Origin: Bacillota bacterium
GTDB taxonomy: Bacteria; Bacillota; Clostridia; Christensenellales; UMGS416
Length of the DNA stretch: 64,000 bases
Assembly (NCBI GenBank): GCA_023435705.1
Contig: JAEYRH010000016.1
Span: forward strand, 124,001-188,000
Direction: 5' to 3'
The notes under the pieces are model-generated. The model was not told the origin of the DNA and did not search any database. It saw only the letters and a list, made by a program, of their open reading frames with translations. A program made the translations under genes and the position numbers. Below, piece after piece: positions 32,961-40,706 of this stretch. Every line of letters begins with the position of its first letter. Position 1 is the first letter of the stretch.

Positions 32961-33926
32961 ATGAAGCTTGGTGTGTTTACCGTTGCACTGGGAAACAAGC
33001 CCCTGGACGAGGCATTGGCTTACTTTAAGACTGCTGGCATACAGGCCATTGAGCTTGGATGCGGCGGGTATCCTGGCAATGCCCATTGCAATCCGGAAAT
33101 CCTTCTGAATGATGAGAAAGCCTTTCTTCAATTCAAAGAGACAATTGACAAATATGGCCTTGAGATCAGCTGCCTTTCCGTGCATGGCAACCCTGTTCAT
33201 CCTGATAAGGAAATTGCTCAGAAGTTCCATACTGATTTTGAAAATACAGTGCTGTTGGCTGAGAAACTTGGCATCAACCGTATCGTCACGTTCTCTGGCT
33301 GCCCCGGCGGTTCGCCAAAGGATAAAACCCCCAACTGGATCACCTGCCCCTGGCCCGATGACTTCATGAAGGCATTGGAATATCAGTGGAACAAGGTGTT
33401 GATCCCTTACTGGAAGAAAACCGTCGCGTTCGCCAAGAGCCATGGCGTGACCCGCATCGCGCTGGAAATGCACCCTGGCTTCTGTGTGTACAATCCGGAA
33501 ACCCTGCTGAAGCTGCGCCGCGCCGTAGGGCCTGTTATCGGCGCCAATTTCGACCCCAGCCACCTGTTCTGGCAGGGTATGGACCCAGTGGCAGCCATCC
33601 GATATCTGGGTGACGCCATACAGTATTTTCATGCAAAAGATACGAAGGTGGACTCTATCAACACTGCCCGCATCGGTGTGCTGGACACCAAGCATTATGG
33701 GGATGAGATTAACCGGGCATGGGTGTTCCGCTCTGTGGGCTATGGCCACGACGCGCAGCTGTGGAAGGACATCGTGTCCGCGCTTAGGATGGTTGGTTAT
33801 GACGATGTGATCTCCATTGAGCATGAAGACAGCCTGATGAGCCAGAATGAAGGTTTGATGAAGGCTGTTGCGTTCCTGAAGGACGTGCTCACTTTTGAGG
33901 ATCGCGGCGCGATGTGGTGGGCATAG
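32961..33926 (+). CDS. Sugar phosphate isomerase/epimerase family protein (TIM barrel)
   Basis: This 321-residue protein belongs to the AP-endonuclease-2-like xylose-isomerase TIM barrel superfamily (IolE/IolI/IolH-like). The order of motifs fits: IELGCGGYPG, ISCLSVHGNPVHP, IVTFSGCPGG, ALEMHPGFCVYNPETLLKLR, GANFDPSHLFWQGMDP, IQYFHAKDTKV, and a final ISIEHEDSLMSQNEG. The E, D, H and E positions that bind a divalent metal (E in MHPG segment, D in FDPSH, H in HAKD, E in EHED) are present. GGAGG precedes ATG 32961. With the following oxidoreductase and dehydrogenase it forms a sugar/polyol (inositol-like) catabolic group. Confidence 0.9.
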   Translation: MKLGVFTVALGNKPLDEALAYFKTAGIQAIELGCGGYPGNAHCNPEILLNDEKAFLQFKETIDKYGLEISCLSVHGNPVHPDKEIAQKFHTDFENTVLLAEKLGINRIVTFSGCPGGSPKDKTPNWITCPWPDDFMKALEYQWNKVLIPYWKKTVAFAKSHGVTRIALEMHPGFCVYNPETLLKLRRAVGPVIGANFDPSHLFWQGMDPVAAIRYLGDAIQYFHAKDTKVDSINTARIGVLDTKHYGDEINRAWVFRSVGYGHDAQLWKDIVSALRMVGYDDVISIEHEDSLMSQNEGLMKAVAFLKDVLTFEDRGAMWWA

Positions 33927-34184
33927 CTGTTTCGCCTTCGGTGCTTCGCACCTCGGCGACTTTCAGCACGTTTGAAACGACGTTTCCCACCCACAGCGCA
34001 TGTCGCTGGGTGGGAACTTCGCTATCTGTTCTCGTAAGAACTGCTGAAGCGACGTGTGCCTGCGGGCAAGAATTGCGTTCCTGATTGCATTGCCGTTTGC
34101 CTCCGCCGAATGAATCGGCTGTCGGCAACAGCACCAAGATCACTTCAGGAGTACGATCTTCCGGTAAGAAATGGAGGGGTTTGA
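33927..34184 (+). other. Intergenic segment with a series of hairpins
   Basis: No gene is seen. Three stem-loops follow one another: TCGCC...GGTGC/GCACC...GGCGA near 33930-33958, TTCCCACCCA/TGGGTGGGAA (33984-33993 with 34007-34016, the inner part also pairing CAGCG with CGCTG), and GTTCT/AGAAC near 34028-34041. The first could terminate the upstream gene. The block lies before a gene with a modest GGAGG site at about 34172. Confidence 0.45.
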
Positions 34185-35348
34185 ATGAGGAAAACGATCA
34201 ACGTAGGGCTCGTTGGTTATAAATTCATGGGCAAAGCCCACAGCAACGCGTTTGCCAGGTTGCCGATGTTTTTTGACAGCGGCGCTGATGTGCGCATGAA
34301 GGCCATCTGCGGCCGTGACGCTGCCGGTGTGGAGGAAGCCAGAATCAAGCTGGGCTGGGAGACCGCTGAAACTGATTATCGGAAGTTGGTTTCCAGAAAT
34401 GATATCGATCTGGTGGACATCACCGCACCAAGCGACGCCCATAAGTCCATTGTGATGGCAGCGATCAATCAAGGCAAGCATGTGTTCTGCGAAAAGCCAT
34501 TGGCACTCAACCTTGCTGATGCCAGGGAGATGCTGGCAGCAGCTCGAAAGAGCGGCGTGAAGCATCAGATTGGGTTCAATTACCGGTTTGCGCCCGCAGT
34601 GCAATTGGCGAAAAAGCTGATTGAGGAAGGCAAGCTGGGCACGATCTTCCATTTCCGCGGCATGTATCTGCAGGACTGGATCATAGACCCCATGTTTCCT
34701 ATGGTTTGGCGGCTTAACAAGGACATCTGCGGCTCCGGCTCCCTGGGCGACCTTGGCGCCCACGTGATCGATATGGCTCACTTCCTTGTCGGCTCCATCA
34801 AGACTGTTACCGGAATGAGCAAAACCTTTGTGAAAAAGCGCCCAATCGTTGAAAGCATGACGGGGCTTTCCGGAAAAGCGGCTGATGACGCGCCCATGGC
34901 CGATGTCACTGTGGACGATGTGACAAGCTTCTGCTGTGAGTTTGACTGTGGCGCGATGGGCACATTTGAGGCCACACGCTTTGCGCAGGGTAACAAGAAC
35001 GCGATGAGTTTTGAGATCAACGGCAGCAAGGGCTCCCTCAAGTTCAACATTGAGCGCATCAATGAACTCCTGTTTTTTGACGCTACCGCTCCGGAGGGCC
35101 AACAGGGCTTTGCCGTGATCCAGGCAACCGAGGGCATTCATCCTTACTTGGGTAATTGGTGGCCGGCGGGCCATGTGCTGGGTTATGAGCACACCTTTGT
35201 GCATGAGATGCATGAGTTTGTCTGCGCAATCGTGGATGACACAACGGCATCCCCTGGCTTTGATGCAGGTGTATCGGTTGCCCAGGTGATGGACGCCGTC
35301 GATCTCTCGATCGAGCGCAGGGCGTGGGTGGACGTTTCAGAACTGTAG
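34185..35348 (+). CDS. Gfo/Idh/MocA family oxidoreductase
   Basis: This 387-residue NAD(P)-dependent sugar/inositol dehydrogenase-type protein has the N-terminal Rossmann motif VGLVGYKFMGKAHSNAF, the CEKPLALNL motif (catalytic lysine in EKP, about residue 104), and a GFNYRFAPA segment. The usual downstream D-x-x-x-H of the catalytic region is in SLGDLGAHVIDMAHFLVG. Residues 230-250 contain an insert-like stretch (KRPIVESMTGLSGKAADDA), as in glucose-fructose-oxidoreductase relatives. GGAGG precedes ATG 34185. It probably oxidises a cyclic polyol or sugar in the pathway with the neighbouring isomerase. Confidence 0.92.
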   Translation: MRKTINVGLVGYKFMGKAHSNAFARLPMFFDSGADVRMKAICGRDAAGVEEARIKLGWETAETDYRKLVSRNDIDLVDITAPSDAHKSIVMAAINQGKHVFCEKPLALNLADAREMLAAARKSGVKHQIGFNYRFAPAVQLAKKLIEEGKLGTIFHFRGMYLQDWIIDPMFPMVWRLNKDICGSGSLGDLGAHVIDMAHFLVGSIKTVTGMSKTFVKKRPIVESMTGLSGKAADDAPMADVTVDDVTSFCCEFDCGAMGTFEATRFAQGNKNAMSFEINGSKGSLKFNIERINELLFFDATAPEGQQGFAVIQATEGIHPYLGNWWPAGHVLGYEHTFVHEMHEFVCAIVDDTTASPGFDAGVSVAQVMDAVDLSIERRAWVDVSEL

Positions 35349-35357
35349 GATTCTTGT

Positions 35358-35396
35358 GTGAGTGGGGCTATTCACTCGCCCCACTCACTCTTTTCA
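35358..35396 (+). terminator. Terminator after the Gfo/Idh/MocA gene
   Basis: GTGAGTGGGGC (35358-35368) and GCCCCACTCAC (35378-35388) form a perfect 11-bp stem followed by TCTTTTC. Confidence 0.85.
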
Positions 35397-35426
35397 GATT
35401 GCCGCTTTTGTTACAATCTCATCATC

Positions 35427-35486
35427 TATGTGAAAAATTCACATATTCTGCTTGTTTGTGATCCGGATCACATGTATAATGTGATC
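35427..35486 (+). promoter_or_regulatory. Promoter and operator cluster upstream of the DeoR gene
   Basis: The promoter is TTGTTT (35452-35457), 17 bases, TATAAT-like TATAAT overlapping 35475-35480. Around it are three inverted repeats built from the TGTGA half-site: TATGTGAA-AAA-TTCACATA (35427-35445), TGTGATCC/GGATCACA (35457-35472, perfect 16-bp palindrome), and GATCACAT-GTATA-ATGTGATC (35466-35486). The second sits between -35 and -10 and the third covers the -10, so binding would block transcription. The DeoR regulator directly downstream is the natural candidate. Confidence 0.75.
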
Positions 35487-35498
35487 GGAAGTGATAAT

Positions 35499-36272
35499 AT
35501 GACTGAAGAACGGCGCAGAGCCATCGAGCAAATGGTCACCACCAAAGGGGAAGTGCAGCTTTCAGACCTTATGGAGATGTTTCCTGATATCTCGTCGATG
35601 ACACTGCGGCGCGATTTGATTCATCTGGAAAAGATGGGAATTGTGCGCAGGACCCGCGGCGGGGCGATTTCCGTATCCCGAATCAGCAAGACCTATGAGG
35701 ATGCGTTCTCCCGCCGTGCTCAGCGCGATGTAATGGCAAAGCGGGCGATTTGCAGGGAAGCACTCAAATTGCTTGCGAATGAGAACACGATCTTTCTGGA
35801 TTCAGGAAGTACAATGATGTATTTTGCCCAGATGCTTCCCGATGAGAACTATCTGGTGCTGACCACCGGCCCCAACATTGCCCTTGAAATCGCCGCAAAA
35901 TCCAAACCTGAAATTCTGATGCCCGGTGGCAGGCTCAGGCGAAACACATTGTCATTATCCGGCCCCTGGGCCGCATCTGCTCTAGAAAAAATTAATATTG
36001 ACATGGCCTTTTTGGCCACATCAGGATACTCCATAGAGAATGGCTTCACCTCCGGATCGATTGAGGAGAGTGAAATCAAAAGCCTGGTGCTCAGTAAAGC
36101 CAAAACCAGGGTCATGCTGATGGACCGGAGCAAGGCGAACAGAGTGCTGCCTTTCACCTTTGCTCAGATGGAGCATATCGAGTATCTGATTTGTGATGCA
36201 TCGTTACCGGAGGAGATCCGAAAAGAAGCAGAAGAACACCATGTGAGCGTCATTATCGCCGGAGGGGAATGA
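35499..36272 (+). CDS. DeoR/GlpR-family sugar-responsive repressor
   Basis: The start is ATG 35499, preceded by CGGAAGTGAT; upstream in-frame starts lie inside the terminator or operator. The 257-residue product has an N-terminal helix-turn-helix (MTEERRRAIEQMVTTKGEVQ, then MTLRRDLIHLEKMGIVRRTR). The sugar-phosphate-binding DeoRC domain follows: IFLDSGSTM, TTGPNIALEI, MPGGRLRRNTLSLSG, FLATSGYSIENGFTSGSIEE, DRSK. The MTLRRDL motif is diagnostic. It probably represses the dehydrogenase gene that overlaps its end and itself through the operator cluster upstream. Confidence 0.92.
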   Translation: MTEERRRAIEQMVTTKGEVQLSDLMEMFPDISSMTLRRDLIHLEKMGIVRRTRGGAISVSRISKTYEDAFSRRAQRDVMAKRAICREALKLLANENTIFLDSGSTMMYFAQMLPDENYLVLTTGPNIALEIAAKSKPEILMPGGRLRRNTLSLSGPWAASALEKINIDMAFLATSGYSIENGFTSGSIEESEIKSLVLSKAKTRVMLMDRSKANRVLPFTFAQMEHIEYLICDASLPEEIRKEAEEHHVSVIIAGGE

Positions 36273-37540
36273 ATATGACAAAAACGCGTGCTGTCAGGAT
36301 GTATGGCAAGGAAGATCTCCGGTTGGAGGCTTTTGAGCTTCCTGCCATCAAAGAGGATGAAATTCTGGCTGAGATTGTGTCTGACAGCATCTGCATGTCC
36401 AGTTGGAAGGCTGCTGAGCAAGGCGCAAATCACAAGCGTGTGCCGAAGGACATAGCCCAGAACCCAGTGATCATCGGCCATGAGTTTTGTGGCAGGATTC
36501 TTGAAGTCGGCTCCAAATGGAAGGGCCAATTTAAACCGGGCCAGAAATACGCCATACAACCAGCGTTGAACTATAAAGGGACACTGTTCACTCCCGGCTA
36601 TTCCTATCAGTATATTGGTGGTGCAGCTACACATATTGTGATCCCTAATGAAGTAATGGAGCAGGGTTGCCTGCTGGACTACACCGGTGACGCGTTTTAT
36701 TTTGGCTCTCTCTCTGAGCCAATGAGCTGCATCGTGGGCACATTCCACGCGATGTACCACACCGAGAACGGCAAGTATGACCACAAGATGGGCATTGTGC
36801 CCGGTGGCAACATGGCGATTCTGGCGGGGGCCGGGCCTATGGGAATGGGCGCCATCGATTACGCCATCCACTGCGACCGAAAGCCGGGCTTGCTGGTGGT
36901 GACTGACATTGATGATGGACGCCTTAACCGGGCTGCCTCCATCTACACCGTGGAAGAGGCGGCAAAAAATGGCGTTAAGCTGGTCTACTTGAACACCTCC
37001 GGTGATAATCCGGTGAGCAGGCTGCTGGAGCTCACTGGCGGAAAAGGTTATGACGATGTGCTTTGCTTCGCTCCGGTGCGTCCGGTCGTGGAGCAGGGAG
37101 ACGCAATCCTGGGCCGCGACGGCTGCCTGAATTTCTTCGCCGGGCCGTCAGACAGCAAGTTCAGCGCAACGATGAATTTTTACAACGTGCATTACTCTTC
37201 CACCCATGTGGTGGGCACCTCCGGCGGCAACACCGACGACATGATTGAGAGCCTTATGATGATGGCAAGAGGGCAGATTGACCCATCTTCCATGATCACA
37301 CATGTGGGCGGCCTCAACGCGGTGATTCCGACCACATTGAATCTGCCCAGGATCCCTGGTGGCAAGAAGCTAATCTACACTCATCTGGAAATGGAATTGG
37401 CCGCAATCGCCGACTTTGAGGAAATGGGCAAGTCCGACAAATTATTTGCCGGCTTGGCTGAAATCATGAAAGCTTCCGGCGGGCAGTGGTGTGCAGACGC
37501 GGAACGGTATCTTCTGGAACATGGGAAAAGGATCTCCTGA
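36269..37540 (+). CDS. Zinc-type medium-chain dehydrogenase, L-sorbose-1-phosphate reductase-like
   Basis: The 423-residue product overlaps deoR by ATGA (36269-36272). It has the MDR layout: IVSDSICMSSWKAAEQG, IIGHEFCGRILEVG (zinc-binding H-E), and a nucleotide-binding segment LAGAGPMGMGAIDYAIH. It is longer than typical (about 350 residues) and lacks the classical four-cysteine structural zinc loop. I recall such proteins, with SESCIVG-type 'SLSEPMSCIVGTFH', annotated as L-sorbose-1-phosphate reductase. Together with the DeoR regulator, isomerase and Gfo/Idh/MocA enzyme this suggests sugar-alcohol or ketose phosphate use. The exact substrate is not certain. Confidence 0.8.
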   Translation: MNMTKTRAVRMYGKEDLRLEAFELPAIKEDEILAEIVSDSICMSSWKAAEQGANHKRVPKDIAQNPVIIGHEFCGRILEVGSKWKGQFKPGQKYAIQPALNYKGTLFTPGYSYQYIGGAATHIVIPNEVMEQGCLLDYTGDAFYFGSLSEPMSCIVGTFHAMYHTENGKYDHKMGIVPGGNMAILAGAGPMGMGAIDYAIHCDRKPGLLVVTDIDDGRLNRAASIYTVEEAAKNGVKLVYLNTSGDNPVSRLLELTGGKGYDDVLCFAPVRPVVEQGDAILGRDGCLNFFAGPSDSKFSATMNFYNVHYSSTHVVGTSGGNTDDMIESLMMMARGQIDPSSMITHVGGLNAVIPTTLNLPRIPGGKKLIYTHLEMELAAIADFEEMGKSDKLFAGLAEIMKASGGQWCADAERYLLEHGKRIS

Positions 37541-37548
37541 ACGGGTTG

Positions 37549-37577
37549 AAAGGGTGGGGAACCACCCTTTTTCTTTT
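37549..37577 (+). terminator. Terminator of the DeoR-dehydrogenase operon
   Basis: AAAGGGTGG (37549-37557), loop GGAA, CCACCCTTT (37562-37570), then TTCTTTTG. Confidence 0.9.
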
Positions 37578-37652
37578 GCCTCGGAGACCTTATAATCAAG
37601 CGATGGCTGTATTATAATAACCATAATTCCTTAGGGTGATGGAGTAGCAAGT

Positions 37653-38342
37653 ATGAATCTTTCCCGCAAGATGGTTTTGTGTCTATTACTAGTACTGATG
37701 CTGGTTACGGCCTGTGACGTTGCCATTGAAGACGGCAACCTCAAGGTGCGCGACAGCGGCTCTGAGATTGTGAGCATCGGCAAGAGTGGGTTCCGGCTGG
37801 AGGGCAACGTCACCGGCGTTACTTTGGATGGTGGCGGACTGCGCATTGATTATCCCAACGGAAGCCTCAGCTGGGGCGGGGAGGGTTTTGATGTCAAACA
37901 TGCCAACGGCACGCTGCACATAGCAGACGGGCGCATGACAGTGACGGATAAAGAGGGCAAGCAGGAAATAGTGGATACGACCGGAAGCGGTGCGGAATAC
38001 CGCACGGAGGATGGTGTGCTGATTGGCACTGGTAAAAAGGCGATGCTGCCGGAGGATTATCCGCTAGATATCCTGCCGTTGCCTGACGGATTTCAGCTGG
38101 ATGCTACTGCGCTGCTCGGCTCTGTCACCGTCATCAACGGTCATGTGAACGGCCTCTCTGTGGAAGACGCATCCGGGTACTTTGAAAAGCATATGGACGG
38201 TGCCGACAGCTTCAGCCGCGAAAAAAAGGCCGGCAGCGTGCTGCTGCGGGCCAAGCTGGAGAAAATTGAATTCACCGTCTATCTTGCCAGATCGCTCACT
38301 ACAGAGGCTGTGAACGTTTGCGTCGTCTTTGGCGGGAAGTAG
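37653..38342 (+). CDS. Secreted lipoprotein of unknown function
   Basis: The 229-residue product starts with a lipoprotein signal (MNLSRKMVLCLLLVLMLVTAC, cysteine at residue 21). The body is rich in glycine/aspartate turns with short beta-like repeats (VRDSGSEIVSIGKSG, LRIDYPNGSLSWGGE, VKHANGTLHIADGRM), suggesting a beta-structured surface protein. A C-terminal part (about 130-229) could be an alpha/beta domain. No family is recognised. A GTGATGGAG site precedes ATG 37653. It converges on fabV. Confidence 0.8.
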   Translation: MNLSRKMVLCLLLVLMLVTACDVAIEDGNLKVRDSGSEIVSIGKSGFRLEGNVTGVTLDGGGLRIDYPNGSLSWGGEGFDVKHANGTLHIADGRMTVTDKEGKQEIVDTTGSGAEYRTEDGVLIGTGKKAMLPEDYPLDILPLPDGFQLDATALLGSVTVINGHVNGLSVEDASGYFEKHMDGADSFSREKKAGSVLLRAKLEKIEFTVYLARSLTTEAVNVCVVFGGK

Positions 38343-38352
38343 TTGTCAGAGG

Positions 38353-39558
38353 TCAATTCATCAGAATCATATGGGCTTCTGAAGCGACCTCGTTTACATC
38401 CGCCGCATAATCCACAGCGTCTACTTTGAAGCCAAACAATTGCAGGAATCCGTCTTTATAGCCGTCCACATCGGCCAGCTCCATCAGATTTTCGCTGGTA
38501 ACAATACTCCAGCGGTGTTCCACTTCAGCCTGAACCACCGGGTCCATTTCCCAGTCGTCCATCCGCAGATAACCTTCTGAGTCTGATTCATACGCTCCCG
38601 TGGCCAGCTTGCCAAACATCCTCGTCATCTGCTCGATGCAGCCTTCATGGGTGCCTTTCTCCTTCATGATGTCATACAGCATGGAGATATAGAGCGGCAC
38701 CACGGGGATGGAGGAGCTGGCTTGGGTAACCAGCGCCTTGTTCACAGAGATGAATGCCCTCAAGCCCAAACCGGCATATTGGGCAGTCAGTTGGTCCGCT
38801 GTTGCTTTCAGGTCGCGTTTGGCCATGCCGATGGTGCCATCCTTGTAGATCGGGTGGGTCAGGCTGGGCCCGATGTAGGAATAAGCTACGGTCATCGCGT
38901 TCTCTGCCAAAAGGCCACTTTGAGCCAGATACTCGATCCAGCGCTGCCAGTCGTCGCCACCCATCACCGTCACGGTGTCTGCGATTTCCTGTTCGTTTGC
39001 AGGTTGGATCTCGATCTCTGTGATGGCGTTGTTCTGCAGGTCAATGTTCTTGGACCGGTATGTAGAACCGATCGGCTTCAAAACGGACTGGTGCCGCTCT
39101 CCCGTGTCAGGGTGAATGCGTACCGGCGCGGCCAGGCTGTAGACCACCAGATCCAGCGGCCCCATTTCTGCCTTGATAAGCTCACTTGCCTTTTCCTTCA
39201 CAGCGATCGAGAACGCATCGCCCATGATCACCCTGGCCCAATTGCCCTTACCGTTTGCCTGGCGCAGATATTCTGCTGCATTGTAAAATCCTGCGGTGGC
39301 GGTGCGCCCTTTCTGGGCGTTACGCTCAAAGCCCACCCCTAAAACCCTGGCGCCGCTGCCGAAGGACGCAGCGATGGCGCTGGCCAGCCCGTAGCCGGTG
39401 GTGGAACCGATTACCAGCACATTTTTAACCTGCCGGTCTCCCAGAAATATCGAAGCATTGTCTTGCACATGTTGTATCTGAGCGCTCACATTGGCTGCGC
39501 AACCGGTCGGATGAGCGGTGATGCAGATGAATCCCTTTGCCTTTGGTTCAATAATCAT
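38353..39558 (-). CDS. fabV: Trans-2-enoyl-CoA/ACP reductase FabV (Ter)
   Basis: The 401-residue product matches FabV/trans-2-enoyl-CoA reductase along its length. The N-terminus is MIIEPKAKGFICITAHPTGC, the NAD-binding region reads LVIGSTTGYGLASAIA, and the active-site YSYIGPSLTHPIYKDGTIG with GMAKRDL fits Y-x8-K. It reduces 2-enoyl thioesters in fatty acid synthesis or butyrate-type fermentation. It lies 2 bases after the GNAT-like gene and is last of a minus-strand three-gene operon. AAAGGAGT precedes the start. Confidence 0.95.
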   Translation of the reverse strand: MIIEPKAKGFICITAHPTGCAANVSAQIQHVQDNASIFLGDRQVKNVLVIGSTTGYGLASAIAASFGSGARVLGVGFERNAQKGRTATAGFYNAAEYLRQANGKGNWARVIMGDAFSIAVKEKASELIKAEMGPLDLVVYSLAAPVRIHPDTGERHQSVLKPIGSTYRSKNIDLQNNAITEIEIQPANEQEIADTVTVMGGDDWQRWIEYLAQSGLLAENAMTVAYSYIGPSLTHPIYKDGTIGMAKRDLKATADQLTAQYAGLGLRAFISVNKALVTQASSSIPVVPLYISMLYDIMKEKGTHEGCIEQMTRMFGKLATGAYESDSEGYLRMDDWEMDPVVQAEVEHRWSIVTSENLMELADVDGYKDGFLQLFGFKVDAVDYAADVNEVASEAHMILMN

Positions 39559-39560
39559 AT

Positions 39561-40706
39561 TTATGACTCCTTTTGTATGATCTTTTTATACAGTCGGTAG
39601 GTTCTGTAATGCTTGCCGCCAAGATTCTCCACACTGAGCCTGGACTGTAGGTTCGTCTCACCGATTGTGGATCCATCCGCCGTCAGTATGCCCTTTTCCA
39701 AGGCTTTCTGGAAGACATGCCGGAATATGGCGGCGTTCACCGCCTTGTTCTGATATTCAGGCACGACAAACTGCACAAAAACCCGCAGCGCGTTGATCCG
39801 CTTGCGGTAAAACAATAGCTTGAAGAAGCCGAATGGGAGCAGCCGGCCATTTGGGATTCGGCGGAACACCTGGTTGTATTCGGGAAGGGCGACCACAAAG
39901 CCAATGGGGCGGTTGGTGTCGTTGGTGCGTGCGATGCAAATAAAATCTTCATCCACCATGGGCATTAGAAACCGGGCTTCCTTTTCCACATCGTCCACCG
40001 AGGGGATTGCCATCCACTCGCCCTCCAAACCGGAGGCAAGTGTCTCTGAGACGACTTTTTGAATATCATTGACTTCCCTGTGGATGTTTTGCTTATCTAC
40101 GATATCTACGCGATAATTGAATTTCTTCATCGCATAGGGGACGATTCTGTTCAGCTTATCCTGTTTGAAAACCTCCCGGTCAAACAGATACGCATATAGG
40201 TCATAGTCCTTATAAAACCCATGGCTTGCAAAAAACTCGCCATACCACGAAGGGTTATAGGAGTTGAGCAGGGCAGGGGGGCCATCAAAGCCCATCACCA
40301 GGATGCCGCGGTAGTCGTCGCCGTTGTCCGGTGCAACGGGGCCGCGCAGCATGCTCACACCATGGCTGGTTGCCCAGGCTTCGCAGGCAGCAATCAAAGC
40401 TTCTGCCGCTTCTTCATCATGTTCGCACTCAAACAGTGCAAACCATGCGGAGCTCAAGTTGTTCTCTCGGTCAAAGCCCTCGTCTATTCCACACAGGATT
40501 CTGCCGATGACGCGCTGCCCCTTCTTAACCAAAAATGCAGTGTGGGGGCCGTAACCAAATAGCATATTTTTGCTTTCGGTCAGGATGTCCCGTATCTGCA
40601 TCCGGAGCGGTGGCACGAAATTTGGATCGTCACGATAAAGCCTATAAGGCAAATCGATAAAGGCGCGGCGATCGCTGGCCGTTTTTACTTCCAATAACTC
40701 AAGCAT
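39561..40706 (-). CDS. GNAT-superfamily-like protein, paralogue of 8551-9681
   Basis: The 381-residue product begins MLELLEVKTASDRRAFIDLP YRLYRDDPNFVPP-like, the same start as the protein at 8551-9681. Shared features are the VRGPVAPDNGDDYRGILVMG block (in the other copy VGPMGFCDFDKEGMLVEG), a YxPF-like RRIPNGRLLPFGFFKLL segment, and the C-terminal FVVPEYQNKAVNAAIF, which resembles GNAT motif A, followed by ETNLQSRLSVENLGGKHYRT. The substrate is unknown. It overlaps the symporter gene by 8 bases and fabV follows after 2 bases, so it probably acts on something linked to transport or acyl metabolism. Confidence 0.68.
   Translation of the reverse strand: MLELLEVKTASDRRAFIDLPYRLYRDDPNFVPPLRMQIRDILTESKNMLFGYGPHTAFLVKKGQRVIGRILCGIDEGFDRENNLSSAWFALFECEHDEEAAEALIAACEAWATSHGVSMLRGPVAPDNGDDYRGILVMGFDGPPALLNSYNPSWYGEFFASHGFYKDYDLYAYLFDREVFKQDKLNRIVPYAMKKFNYRVDIVDKQNIHREVNDIQKVVSETLASGLEGEWMAIPSVDDVEKEARFLMPMVDEDFICIARTNDTNRPIGFVVALPEYNQVFRRIPNGRLLPFGFFKLLFYRKRINALRVFVQFVVPEYQNKAVNAAIFRHVFQKALEKGILTADGSTIGETNLQSRLSVENLGGKHYRTYRLYKKIIQKES

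Noticed and set aside
32790..33824. 344-codon minus-strand frame opposite the TIM-barrel isomerase gene
   Set aside because: Antisense shadow; the plus-strand gene has a ribosome site and clear family motifs.
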